Assembly: GCA_964579735.1 (NCBI GenBank)
Contig: CAZOHH010000013.1
Span: forward strand, 1 to 37,802
Source of the DNA: CAILLO01 sp964579735
GTDB lineage: Bacteria > Bacillota > Clostridia > Saccharofermentanales > UBA5734
Direction of reading: 5' to 3'
DNA: 37,802 nt
Shown one piece after another: positions 15,674 to 24,331 of the stretch. Position numbers and translations under genes: made by a program. The stretch's first letter is position 1. Every line of letters begins with the position of its first letter. The notes under the pieces are model-generated. The model did not search any database. It was not told the DNA's origin and saw only the letters and a program-made list of their open reading frames with translations.

Positions 15674-17593
15674 ATGACCGGGATCCTGGAAAATGCCATC
15701 TGTCCGACGGACATCGCGAAGCTTTCAGAAGTCCAATTGCCTGAATTGGCGAAAGAGCTTCGCAGGCACATCATCGACACCGTATCGACCAACGGCGGGC
15801 ACCTCGCCTCGAATCTGGGCGTCGTGGAACTTACCATTGCACTTCTCCGTGAATTCGACCCGCTCACGACGCCCGTCGTCTGGGACGTCGGACACCAATG
15901 CTATGCCTACAAGCTCCTGACCGGCCGCTGCAGGAACTTCTCGACCCTGAGGACGATGGGAGGGGTCTCGGGCTTCCCGAAGCGCGAGGAGAGTCCCTAC
16001 GACGCGTTCAATACAGGACACAGCAGCACTTCGATTTCCGTGGCACTGGGCATGGCGCGTGCCGCAAGGATTCAGAAGCGCCCGGACCATGCCATCGCCG
16101 TGATCGGCGACGGCGCTCTGTCCGGCGGTGTCGCACTGGAAGCGCTGAACGACGGAGGTCAATCCGGGGAGAATCTCCTCGTCATCCTCAACGACAACCA
16201 GATGTCCATCAACCGGAATGTCGGAAGTCTATCCAAGCACCTCGAGAACATCCGCATCTCCCCACGTTACAGGCGCCTGAAAAGCCGTATGGATGCGGCA
16301 CTGAAAAGGATTCCGCTGGTCGGGAGACCCATGGCCAGAGTGGCGGAGATCGCGAAGATGACGGCACGTCACCTCATCCGTTCCCGCAAGGTCGTGTTCG
16401 AGGATTTCGGATACCAATACTATGGACCGGTCGACGGCCATTCCTTCGAGGAACTCGGACGGCACCTCGTCGCTGTCAAGGCCATGAAGGGGCCGGTACT
16501 GCTGCATGTGATCACGCAGAAGGGTCGGGGATACGAGTACGCCGAACTCTCTCCGGACGTCTACCATGGCGTCGCCCCATTCGTGATCGAGAACGGTGTC
16601 GGCGTGAAGAACGGCGCTCCGCCTTCCAACGGCAATGCTTCCTTTTCCGACGTGTTCGGCGCGGCCCTGCTCGATATCGCGGACAGACGTCCTGAAGTCG
16701 TCGCCGTTTCCGCCGCCATGCGCATCGGCACGGGCCTGGATGGCTTTGCGGAGCGGTATCCGGAACGTTTCTTCGACGTCGGCATCGCGGAGCAGCACGC
16801 ACTGTCCATGGCTGCCGGAATGGCTGCGGTCGGTCTCGTTCCTGTGGTCGCGATCTATTCGACCTTCCTGCAACGCGCTTATGACCAGGTTCTACATGAC
16901 ATCGCCCTTCAAAGACTGCACCTCGTGCTGACCATAGACCGCGCCGGTGTCGTCGGAGAAGATGGGGAAACGCATCAGGGACTCTACGACATCGCATTCC
17001 TGTCGACCATACCGGGCATCGAGATCCTCGCCCCCAGCGATTACAGGGAATTGCGTTTGATGCTGGCCTATGCAGTTGAAACGGCTGAAGGACCCGTCGC
17101 GATCCGTTACCCGAGAGGGAAGGGCAGAGAAGACCTATCTCCAGATGGGTCGACGACGGTTCCCGACGGGGAATGCAGGCGTCTGGCGGGGGGTGGAGGA
17201 ATCACCGTCATCTGCGTCGGCACCATGACCGAACGCGCGATGGAGGCCTCTCGCATTCTAGAGGCAGAAGGCATCGCATGCGATGTCATCGATCTGCGAT
17301 GGGTCAAGCCTTTCGATCGGGAGTTTCTCTTTGAATCCGTCCGCCGCACCGGCGCGGTTCTGGTTGCCGAGGATGGAACGGAAGCCGGTGGCTTCGGGCA
17401 GGCTTTCCTTGCCGCCCTTCAGGAATCGGGAATCCCTGCGGTTTCAGCTCGGGTCGCCTGCGGGGACCACCCTCTTTCGCAGGGAACGCGGGAACAGCTC
17501 TATCGCCTGGAAGGCATGGACGTCGAGTCCATCGCTTCCTCCTTGAGACGGCTCCTCAAGGCAAAGGTCTCGCGTTCTCAGGATGAAGCCTGA
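15674..17593 (+). CDS. dxs: 1-deoxy-D-xylulose-5-phosphate synthase
   Basis: The 639-residue thiamine-diphosphate enzyme condenses pyruvate and glyceraldehyde 3-phosphate, the first step of the non-mevalonate isoprenoid pathway. Landmarks are NGGHLASNLGVVELTIAL and WDVGHQCYAYKLLTGR near the N-terminus, and GDGALSGG with LVILNDNQMSI as the cofactor motif. The pyrimidine-binding domain has the catalytic glutamate in GIAEQHALSMAAGMA and DRAGVVGEDGETHQG. A transketolase C-terminal domain with RYPRGKG and EDGTEAGGFGQA follows. Length matches the family. The ribosome site is poor, so translation may be coupled to ispA, whose stop is ten bases upstream. The stop overlaps tlyA by 11 bases. Confidence 0.97.
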   Translation: MTGILENAICPTDIAKLSEVQLPELAKELRRHIIDTVSTNGGHLASNLGVVELTIALLREFDPLTTPVVWDVGHQCYAYKLLTGRCRNFSTLRTMGGVSGFPKREESPYDAFNTGHSSTSISVALGMARAARIQKRPDHAIAVIGDGALSGGVALEALNDGGQSGENLLVILNDNQMSINRNVGSLSKHLENIRISPRYRRLKSRMDAALKRIPLVGRPMARVAEIAKMTARHLIRSRKVVFEDFGYQYYGPVDGHSFEELGRHLVAVKAMKGPVLLHVITQKGRGYEYAELSPDVYHGVAPFVIENGVGVKNGAPPSNGNASFSDVFGAALLDIADRRPEVVAVSAAMRIGTGLDGFAERYPERFFDVGIAEQHALSMAAGMAAVGLVPVVAIYSTFLQRAYDQVLHDIALQRLHLVLTIDRAGVVGEDGETHQGLYDIAFLSTIPGIEILAPSDYRELRLMLAYAVETAEGPVAIRYPRGKGREDLSPDGSTTVPDGECRRLAGGGGITVICVGTMTERAMEASRILEAEGIACDVIDLRWVKPFDREFLFESVRRTGAVLVAEDGTEAGGFGQAFLAALQESGIPAVSARVACGDHPLSQGTREQLYRLEGMDVESIASSLRRLLKAKVSRSQDEA

Positions 17594-18422
17594 AGCGAAG
17601 GAGAGGCTGGACCGCCTCCTCCATGACCGTGGGTTGTTCGACAGCCGCCAGAAGGCAAGGCGAGCCATCGAAGCCGGCGCGGTCTGCGTCGATGGCAAGG
17701 TGCTCCTCAAACCGGGCATGAACGTCGGTATCGAATCCGAAATCGCCATACTCATGGAGACGGAACGATACGTAGGTCGTGGAGGCCTCAAGCTAGAAGA
17801 AGCCATCCATCTGTTCGACATGGATTTCAAGGACCGGGTCGTCCTCGATGCGGGAGCTTCCACCGGCGGTTTCACCCACTGCGCGCTCCTGCACGGAGCA
17901 AGGCTGGTACATGCAGTCGATGTCGGACATGGCCAGCTGGACGCGCGACTGGCTACGGATCCTCGGGTTCTTTCGCGTGAGGGGACCGATATCCGCACCC
18001 TGCCCCTCGAGTCCCTCATTCCTGCTCCCGATATCGTACTGGCCGATCTGTCCTTCATATCCCTTGCGTCGACGTTGCCCGCGCTGATCGCTTTCGTTCC
18101 CGCGAATGGCTCCATCGTATGTCTTCTGAAGCCTCAGTTCGAGGCGGGTAGGGAGGCTGTCGGGAAAGGAGGCATCGTCCGGGACGGGTCCACGCATCGC
18201 AGGGTTCTCGGGCAGACGTTGGAGCTCCTTGCAGGGCTTGGCTGCATCTGTTCAGGAGTGGCACCTTCCCCGATCCGTGGTGGCGATGGCAATGCGGAGT
18301 ACCTGATCAAAGCGGAAAGAAGACTGGACCTGACTCCTGAAGAATGCGGGATTCTGTCGCGGAATGTACTTGAAAGCGTGGATTCCGTCGTTCGACGCGC
18401 GTTGGAAACCCCTAGGCCATGA
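17583..18422 (+). CDS. tlyA: TlyA-family rRNA 2'-O-methyltransferase
   Basis: The 279-residue protein combines an N-terminal S4 RNA-binding domain (about 7-67, ERLDRLLHDRGLFDSRQKAR and AGAVCVDGKVLLKPG) with an FtsJ-like methyltransferase domain. The SAM-binding segment is VVLDAGASTGGFTHCALL, and later segments are DIVLADLSFISLAS and LLKPQFEAG. Family members methylate 16S/23S rRNA ribose; annotations as hemolysin are historical. It starts inside dxs (11-base overlap), with only a weak ribosome site, so coupling is likely. The position between dxs and nadK/argR matches Bacillus yqxC. The -35 element of the nadK promoter lies inside its last codons. Confidence 0.93.
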   Translation: MKPEAKERLDRLLHDRGLFDSRQKARRAIEAGAVCVDGKVLLKPGMNVGIESEIAILMETERYVGRGGLKLEEAIHLFDMDFKDRVVLDAGASTGGFTHCALLHGARLVHAVDVGHGQLDARLATDPRVLSREGTDIRTLPLESLIPAPDIVLADLSFISLASTLPALIAFVPANGSIVCLLKPQFEAGREAVGKGGIVRDGSTHRRVLGQTLELLAGLGCICSGVAPSPIRGGDGNAEYLIKAERRLDLTPEECGILSRNVLESVDSVVRRALETPRP

Positions 18423-18430
18423 TGTATAAT
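18402..18430 (+). promoter_or_regulatory. Internal promoter for nadK-argR-recN
   Basis: TTGGAA (18402-18407) and a perfect TATAAT (18425-18430) are separated by 17 bases. The -35 box lies inside the end of tlyA. The predicted start near 18437 gives a leader of about 55 bases before the nadK ATG at 18492 and excludes the in-frame ATG at 18432 for this transcript. Confidence 0.75.
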
Positions 18431-18491
18431 TATGCGCGAACCCCATCCTGATAGGGTTTCCCCATACGTGGATTGGAGGCTGCGACACGAC

Positions 18492-19358
18492 ATGAGAATC
18501 GGCATCATCTCCAACCCCATGAAGGATATCGACCATCGTACGGCGAACGAGGCGGCTCGAGAGATCGTACGTCATGGCGGAACGGCTGTCGTCGGAGAGG
18601 AGTACCGCTCCTCTTCGCTCGGTGATAACCGTGATGTCGAGATCGCGGCTTATGATACCTGCTCCGTGATCCTCTGCCTCGGGGGGGATGGAACGTTCCT
18701 CTCGGCCGTTCAGAGTCATTATTGCAGCGATATCCCTCTGGTCGGCGTGAATCTGGGAAGCCTTGGTTTTCTTGCCGAAATCAAGCCCTCGAGCCTTTCC
18801 GCATCCATCCTATCCATCCTCGAAGGACGGTTCGAAATCGAGAACCGGATGATGCTGTCGGTTTCCACGAAGACGTCCGATGGCAAGCAGAAGAGCCATC
18901 ACGTGGCCTTGAACGATGCCGTCGTGTCGCGAGGCGGGATCTCCCGAATTCTCACGGTCGACCTGTATCTCGATGGTCACCACGTGGAGACCGTTCCAGG
19001 AGACGGAATCATCGTCGCGAGCCCGACAGGATCCACAGGCTATTCGTTGTCCGCTGGTGGACCCATTGTCAGACCGGACCTCGGCATCCTGCTCGTGACG
19101 CCCATATGCCCGCACACCCTTCACAACAGGAGCTATATCACGTCCAGCGACGGAGAAGTCGAGATCGTGATCGGCGATTATCCCTATCACCCGGTGCTGA
19201 CCGTCGATGGCCGCGTCGAGACGCTCCTCGAGCAGGGCGATAAAGTCATCGTTCGTCAGGCCGACAAGCCGTTGCGGTTGCTCCGCCTCGGGGCTTCGGA
19301 CTTCTACGGCTCCCTTCCTGGAAAAATCTATGCAAGAGGAGGAGCGCAAGGAACGTGA
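18492..19358 (+). CDS. nadK: NAD kinase
   Basis: The 288-residue enzyme phosphorylates NAD to NADP. It starts MRIGIISNPMKD as expected for the family, with the GGDGT motif at 64-68 in VILCLGGDGTFLSAV. Then come GVNLGSLGFLAE, ALNDAVVSRGG (the NAD-binding Asn-x-x region) and the second signature GDGIIVASPTGSTGYSLSAG. GGAGG at 18475-18479 is 12 bases before the ATG, rather far; the longer reading from 18432 is rejected because of the promoter and the family's N-terminus. The argR start overlaps its stop (GTGA). Confidence 0.95.
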   Translation: MRIGIISNPMKDIDHRTANEAAREIVRHGGTAVVGEEYRSSSLGDNRDVEIAAYDTCSVILCLGGDGTFLSAVQSHYCSDIPLVGVNLGSLGFLAEIKPSSLSASILSILEGRFEIENRMMLSVSTKTSDGKQKSHHVALNDAVVSRGGISRILTVDLYLDGHHVETVPGDGIIVASPTGSTGYSLSAGGPIVRPDLGILLVTPICPHTLHNRSYITSSDGEVEIVIGDYPYHPVLTVDGRVETLLEQGDKVIVRQADKPLRLLRLGASDFYGSLPGKIYARGGAQGT

Positions 19359-19828
19359 CAAAGCATGAACGTCAGGCACGTCTGCTCGCTCTGATCGAAT
19401 CCCGAGAGATCGCGACCCAGGAGGACCTCGTCGCCGGGCTTGTTTCCAATGGCCTTCAGGTTACGCAGGCTACGGTATCGAGAGATATCAAGGAACTGGG
19501 CATCATCAAGGTGACGACCGTTTCCGGCACGCAGAAATACGTGCCGATGGACCGGACCGGTGAAGTCTCCGCAGGGCGACTTCTGAAGGTCTTTGCGGAA
19601 ACCGCCGTCTCCTGCGACAGCGCACTCAACACGATCGTCGTCCGCACCCTTCCCGGGATGGCACAGGCCTGTGCTTCCGCCATCGATTCCATGCGCATCG
19701 CCGACCTTCTAGGTTCCATCGCCGGTGATGACACCGTCTTCATCATCGCACGCAACGAGGCGCTGGCCACCACGCTTCGTGAACGGATCCTGCGCATGAT
19801 CGGTCGTGGTGGGGAAGAAGGTCCCTGA
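19355..19828 (+). CDS. argR: Arginine repressor ArgR
   Basis: A 157-residue hexameric repressor/activator of arginine metabolism genes (AhrC in Bacillus). The N-terminal winged helix contains ATQEDLVAGL and the recognition segment VTQATVSRDIKELGIIKV. The C-terminal oligomerisation and arginine-binding domain contains ALNTIVVRTLPGMAQACASA and LLGSIAGDDTVFIIAR, where the aspartates contact arginine. The GTG start overlaps the nadK stop by GTGA. AGGAGGAG upstream serves as ribosome site. No arginine biosynthesis genes lie in this window, so it acts in trans. The stop overlaps recN by one base (TGATG). Confidence 0.95.
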   Translation: MTKHERQARLLALIESREIATQEDLVAGLVSNGLQVTQATVSRDIKELGIIKVTTVSGTQKYVPMDRTGEVSAGRLLKVFAETAVSCDSALNTIVVRTLPGMAQACASAIDSMRIADLLGSIAGDDTVFIIARNEALATTLRERILRMIGRGGEEGP

Positions 19829-21567
19829 TGCTGGTGCGTTTGGAAATCAAGGACTTCGCGCTGATTGATCGCATAGAAATCATGCCGTCCGCAGGACTGA
19901 ACGTCTTGACAGGTGAGACCGGGGCCGGGAAGTCCATCGTGATCGATGCGATATCGGCGATTGCCGGTGAAAGAACCAGCAAGGATATGATTCGAAGCGG
20001 CAGCGAAACCGCAACGATCGAGGCGGTCTTTCGAAATGTTTCGGGAAGGGTCCCACAGGACTTCCTGGATTCGACCGGAATCCGATTGGACCCGGGCGAA
20101 GACCTTCTCGTAGGGCGGGAGATCTCCATATCCGGCCGGAACCTATGCCGCATCAACGGCAGGCTGGTTCCTCTATCGATTCTCAAGGAAATGCTGTCCT
20201 ATCTTGTCGACATCCACGGCCAGAACGACAATCAGGCGATTTTCCGCACCGAGACGCATCTCTCCTTGCTAGACCGCTACATAGGCGAACCGCTTGTCCT
20301 CGCGATGGCTTCCTTCGGTGATGAGCTGGAGCGTTTGCATGTATTTCGCAAACGAATGGAATTCCTTGGCGCCGACCCCGCCGAGCGTGAACGTACCCTC
20401 GACCTTCTTCGCTATCAGGTCGACGAAATCACTCGAAGTGCGATTCAACCTGAAGAAGACGAACGCCTTGCCGCCCGACGAAAGGTCGTGGCGAACTCCG
20501 GACGGATCATCGAGTCCCTTGAGTCCGTATATGAACTCCTTGAGGGGGATGGCGAGACCTCGGTCTCCGTGCTTCTCGCCTCGGCCGTATCCCGCATCGA
20601 GGCTGCCGCCCGCAGTGTCCCGAAGGCCGAGGAGTACCGGCAGTCGCTCGAAGACGGCAGATTCTCCGTGGAGAATGCCGCAGCCGGCATACGGCGTCTT
20701 CTCGACGGCATCGAAATCCAACCGGGAGAGCTCGAGGAGATCGATGAGCGCCTCGATGTCCTTTTCCGGCTGAAGAAGAAATACGGCGGCACGCTCAAGG
20801 CGGTCTTCAATTTCCTGGAGTCCGCATCTGGTCGGCTGTTCGAGCTCGAGGACGGCGAAGAGGAATATGGTCGCCTTGAGAAGGAAGCGGTGCTTCAATC
20901 CCGGCTTCTGATGGAGAAGGCCGCGGTATTGACGAAACTCCGCACGGAGGCCTCTTTTGCGATTTCAGAACGGATCGGAATCGAACTGGAGACCCTCGGG
21001 ATGAAGGGCGTGCATTTTGCCGTCCGCATCACCGGTACTCCCGAAGGTCGCGACGCGATCGAGAACCTATCCGAATTCCCGCGCTTCTCCCGATCAGGGC
21101 TCGATCAGGTCGAATTCCTCATCTCGCCGAATCCAGGGGAACCTCTGAAACCTCTCGCGAGAATCGCCTCCGGCGGAGAAGCGGCTCGGATCATGCTGGC
21201 CATCAAATCCATATTGGCGGATGCGGATCGCATCCCCGTGCTGATCTTCGACGAAGTGGACACGGGCATCAGCGGCCGCACGGCCGGCAGCGTCGGGGAG
21301 AAGCTCCTCCGGATCGCCGGGGCCCATCAGGTCCTCTGCGTCACGCATATGGCTCAGATCGCCGCCATGGCGGACCATCAGATTCTCATCGAGAAGTCTA
21401 CCGACGGCCTTCGCACGTGGACTTCCCTACGTGCCTTGGATCGAAATGAACGAAGGACCGAACTGGCCCGTCTTCTTTCGGGTGGGACAGGGGAGTCCGA
21501 AGCGCTCGACCTCGCGGAAAAACTGCTGACCCATGCCGATTCGGTGCGGTCGGTCTCCGCAAGCTAG
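19828..21567 (+). CDS. recN: DNA repair protein RecN
   Basis: The 579-residue SMC-like ATPase is recruited early to double-strand breaks. The N-terminal half-ATPase contains MLVRLEIKDFALID and Walker A GETGAGKS at 29-36. A long helical middle (about 160-400) forms the coiled-coil arms. The C-terminal half-ATPase contains the ABC signature ASGGEAARIMLAIK, Walker B LIFDEVDTGISGRTA and the H-loop CVTHMAQIAAMADHQI. Its ATG shares one base with the argR stop. Its TAG stop lies within CTAG at 21564-21567, which also supplies the stop of the convergent pseudouridine synthase. In spore formers spoIVB and spo0A often follow; here they do not. Confidence 0.96.
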   Translation: MLVRLEIKDFALIDRIEIMPSAGLNVLTGETGAGKSIVIDAISAIAGERTSKDMIRSGSETATIEAVFRNVSGRVPQDFLDSTGIRLDPGEDLLVGREISISGRNLCRINGRLVPLSILKEMLSYLVDIHGQNDNQAIFRTETHLSLLDRYIGEPLVLAMASFGDELERLHVFRKRMEFLGADPAERERTLDLLRYQVDEITRSAIQPEEDERLAARRKVVANSGRIIESLESVYELLEGDGETSVSVLLASAVSRIEAAARSVPKAEEYRQSLEDGRFSVENAAAGIRRLLDGIEIQPGELEEIDERLDVLFRLKKKYGGTLKAVFNFLESASGRLFELEDGEEEYGRLEKEAVLQSRLLMEKAAVLTKLRTEASFAISERIGIELETLGMKGVHFAVRITGTPEGRDAIENLSEFPRFSRSGLDQVEFLISPNPGEPLKPLARIASGGEAARIMLAIKSILADADRIPVLIFDEVDTGISGRTAGSVGEKLLRIAGAHQVLCVTHMAQIAAMADHQILIEKSTDGLRTWTSLRALDRNERRTELARLLSGGTGESEALDLAEKLLTHADSVRSVSAS

Positions 21568-22565
21568 TCCGTCGTTCGATCTTCACTCGCCTGATTCCAG
21601 CCGAGAACATGCCTCATGTCCTGTGGTAGGCAACTCTCGAAGTCCCGAAGGTCTCCCTCGACGGGGTGGAGGAAGGCGAGACGTGCCGCATGAAGCGATT
21701 GGCGGGAGATACTGCCGTCGATGAGGAAATCGGACTCGGTGTAGATCGGTCCCGAGGGTCCATATCGGATTCCATATAGCGGGTCTCCTACGAGCGGCAT
21801 TCCGGCATGGAGGGCATGGACCCTGATCTGGTGCGTACGCCCCGTTTCGAGTATGAATCGGACGATGGAAAGAGTCGTCTTTCCCATGTCGGTCTCCAGT
21901 TCATGCGAGGACTGCGTACGGTAGTCCGTGACCGCGGGCTTGCCCTCTGGAAGCACGGTCCGGCGGACCTTGTTCGATGGATCCACCCCGATGGGAGCGT
22001 CGATCCGTCCGCAAGGAGGGGTCGGAATTCCATGGACGAGACCCAGATACTCCCTGACGCAGACCCCAGCCTGACTTTGCCGCGAAAGTGCATTGTGGCT
22101 ATACGGGTCGAGGGCGACGATCATCAGTCCGGACGTACCCGCGTCGAGTCGATTCACAGGATGTACTCCTTCGACTCCAGAGAGAGTTCGAACGAAATCC
22201 GTAACGGCGAGGCGACTCTCGTCGCGATTCGGGTGCGACAGCCAGAAGGGAGGCTTGCTGAGAACGCAGAGGTTCGCGTCGAGGAGAAGGATTCGGCCAC
22301 CGTCTGCCAGGAAATTCACCTTCAGGTCCGAACCCTCGATGCTTTCCGTACTGCGCTCCGACGGCAGGGTGCCTGGCAGCGTCGCGACAATGGAATCACC
22401 GGCATGAACCGGCGCGATCATCCATATGGGCTGGCCATTCCGAGTCAGGCTTCCGTACAAGCGGACCCGCTTCAGGAGAGTGCCGGACAAGCCATGCCGG
22501 AATTGCAGAACATCCATGGCGCGACGGCCATCGTCCTGTTGGGAGATGACGAATTCAAGCTTCAT
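21564..22565 (-). CDS. RluA-family pseudouridine synthase
   Basis: The 333-residue product converts uridine to pseudouridine in RNA. An S4-like N-terminal region (about 1-75) is followed by the catalytic domain. Its motif is HPVNRLDAGTSGLMIVALD, with the nucleophilic aspartate directly before AGTSG; the usual HRLD is NRLD here. RFILETGRTHQIRVHALHAG and LVGDPLYG complete the family pattern. I start at the ATG at 22565 preceded by GGTAGGG; a longer reading to 22625 lacks a ribosome site. The target RNA and position cannot be read from the sequence; YjbO/YlyB-like members of Bacillota are closest by eye. A second RluA-family gene lies at 27046. It converges on recN and shares the CTAG stop tetranucleotide. 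Confidence 0.9.
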   Translation of the reverse strand: MKLEFVISQQDDGRRAMDVLQFRHGLSGTLLKRVRLYGSLTRNGQPIWMIAPVHAGDSIVATLPGTLPSERSTESIEGSDLKVNFLADGGRILLLDANLCVLSKPPFWLSHPNRDESRLAVTDFVRTLSGVEGVHPVNRLDAGTSGLMIVALDPYSHNALSRQSQAGVCVREYLGLVHGIPTPPCGRIDAPIGVDPSNKVRRTVLPEGKPAVTDYRTQSSHELETDMGKTTLSIVRFILETGRTHQIRVHALHAGMPLVGDPLYGIRYGPSGPIYTESDFLIDGSISRQSLHAARLAFLHPVEGDLRDFESCLPQDMRHVLGWNQASEDRTTD

Positions 22566-22652
22566 GACCCTACCATGCACGTGAATCCGAATGGATGCAA
22601 GACCTGTTCGAGGAACTGCAAGCACGGCGTTCCACTTCGATGCTACCCTTGG

Positions 22653-22682
22653 TTGACATGAGGAAGTTGTTTTCTATAGAAT
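22653..22682 (+). promoter_or_regulatory. Promoter of the rny-recO run
   Basis: A perfect TTGACA (22653-22658) is followed by TATAGA (22675-22680, 16-base spacer) or TAGAAT (22677-22682, 18-base spacer). Transcription would start near 22688, leaving about 67 bases before the proposed RNase Y start. It lies in the 189-base stretch between the divergent pseudouridine synthase and rny; nothing else is evident there. Confidence 0.75.
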
Positions 22683-22740
22683 ACTCGTGAACAGGTGCCA
22701 AGATTCTGGAAACAGGATTGCACTTTGAAAACAAAATATC

Positions 22741-22757
22741 GGGAGGTGATTGCCATT
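22741..22757 (+). promoter_or_regulatory. Strong ribosome binding site pointing to an ATT start codon
   Basis: GGGAGGTGATT at 22741-22751 is close to a full complement of the 16S rRNA 3' end. Eight bases after its GGAGG core is an in-frame ATT (22755-22757). No ATG, GTG or TTG lies in frame at a suitable distance downstream. The in-frame GTG at 22746 is inside the site itself. Confidence 0.7.
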
Positions 22758-24320
22758 AACGGGCTAGAGTATATAGCCATCGCCGGTGCAGTAGGCGTTC
22801 TCGTCGGAGTCGTCGCAACCGCGATCGTGAACCAAGTCGGATTGAATGGAAGCAGGAAGAAGCTCAAGGAATCGATCGAGACCTCGGAAGTCCAGGCGCA
22901 GAAGCTTCTGGCAGAAGCGCAGAAGGTTGGAGAGAACCGGAAGAAGGAACTTCTGCTGCAGGCCAAGGAAGAGATCCACAAGAGCAGGCTGGAACTCGAG
23001 AAGGACCTCAAGGACAAGAAGACCGAGATCGTTCGGGAAAAGACGCGCCTTGAACAGAAAGAAGAATCACTCGACAAGAAGGTCGAGGCGCTTGAAGTGA
23101 AGGATGAACTGCTGGACGGACGTTTCCGTGAAGTCCAGCTGATCGAGGAGAAGACCAAGGAACTCGAGCACCAGAAGGTAGTGGAGCTCGAACGCATATC
23201 CGGTCTCTCCGTCGAGGATGCCAAGAACCAGGTGTTGGATGCTGCGCGCACGGAATATCGCCACGACATGGCGGTGATGCTGCGCAATATGGAAGACCAG
23301 ACCAAGGAAGAGGCGGACCAGAAGGCGCGCGAAATCATCGTCGGCGCCATTCAGCGCTATGCGTCGGATTTCGTGTCGGAAAACACGGTGTCCGTTGTAA
23401 CGTTGCCCGGAGACGAAATGAAGGGACGCATCATCGGCCGCGAGGGCAGGAACATACGTGCCATCGAGACCATCACCGGCGTCGACCTCATCATCGACGA
23501 CACACCCGAAGCCGTGGTTCTTTCCAGCTTCGACCCGATTCGTCGAGAGATCGCCCGGATCACCTTGGAGAAACTGATCGTCGACGGCCGCATCCACCCC
23601 GCGCGGATCGAGGAGATGGCGGACAAGGCCCGCAAGGAAGTCGAGCAGACCATTCGCCAGGAAGGCGATCGTGTGGCTTTCGATACCGGCATCATGGGTC
23701 TGCACCCCGAAATCATCAAACTCCTCGGTCGTCTCCGCTACCGGACGAGCTACGGTCAGAACGTCCTCGGGCATTCCGTCGAGGTATGCTGGCTAGCCGG
23801 CATGATGGCCTCTGAACTCGGGCTCGATGTGATGATGGCAAAGCGAGCCGGTCTGCTTCACGATATCGGAAAGGCCGCCGACTTCGAGATGGAAGGCTCC
23901 CATATCACGCTCGGTGGAGAGCTGGCTCGGAAATACAAGGAAGGTCCAGAGGTCATCAACGCCATCATGTCGCACCACGGAGACGAAGAGCCCACCTCGC
24001 TGGTCTCCGTTCTGGTAGCCGCAGCGGATGCCATATCCGCGGCTCGTCCCGGTGCGCGTAGGGAAAACCTCGAAGCCTATATCAAGCGAATCCAGAAACT
24101 CGAGGAAATCGCGAATTCCTTCGAAGGCGTGGAGAAGTCCTACGCCATCCAGGCGGGTCGCGAGATCCGCGTCATGGTCAAGCCCGATTCCGTTCGTGAT
24201 GACGATATGATTCTGAAAGCCCGGGAAATCGCTCGGAAGATCGAAGAGGAATTGGACTACCCAGGACAGATCAAGGTCCATATCATCCGCGAATCCCGCG
24301 CCATGGAATACGCCAAGTAG
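22755..24320 (+). CDS. rny: Ribonuclease Y
   Basis: RNase Y is the membrane-bound endoribonuclease that initiates mRNA decay in many Bacillota. From the proposed ATT start the product is 521 residues, nearly the 520 of B. subtilis. An N-terminal transmembrane helix (about 4-27) is followed by a long charged coiled coil (about 30-200), a KH domain with GRIIGREGRNIRAIE, and an HD domain with HSVEVCWLAG and AGLLHDIGKAADFEMEGSH. The open frame extends upstream to a GTG at 22695, and a TTG at 22725 has a modest AGGA site, but those readings add residues before the membrane helix that the family lacks. The next gene, ymdB, is its usual partner in Bacillota. Confidence 0.93.
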   Translation: MNGLEYIAIAGAVGVLVGVVATAIVNQVGLNGSRKKLKESIETSEVQAQKLLAEAQKVGENRKKELLLQAKEEIHKSRLELEKDLKDKKTEIVREKTRLEQKEESLDKKVEALEVKDELLDGRFREVQLIEEKTKELEHQKVVELERISGLSVEDAKNQVLDAARTEYRHDMAVMLRNMEDQTKEEADQKAREIIVGAIQRYASDFVSENTVSVVTLPGDEMKGRIIGREGRNIRAIETITGVDLIIDDTPEAVVLSSFDPIRREIARITLEKLIVDGRIHPARIEEMADKARKEVEQTIRQEGDRVAFDTGIMGLHPEIIKLLGRLRYRTSYGQNVLGHSVEVCWLAGMMASELGLDVMMAKRAGLLHDIGKAADFEMEGSHITLGGELARKYKEGPEVINAIMSHHGDEEPTSLVSVLVAAADAISAARPGARRENLEAYIKRIQKLEEIANSFEGVEKSYAIQAGREIRVMVKPDSVRDDDMILKAREIARKIEEELDYPGQIKVHIIRESRAMEYAK

Positions 24321-24331
24321 ATGAGTGTCCA

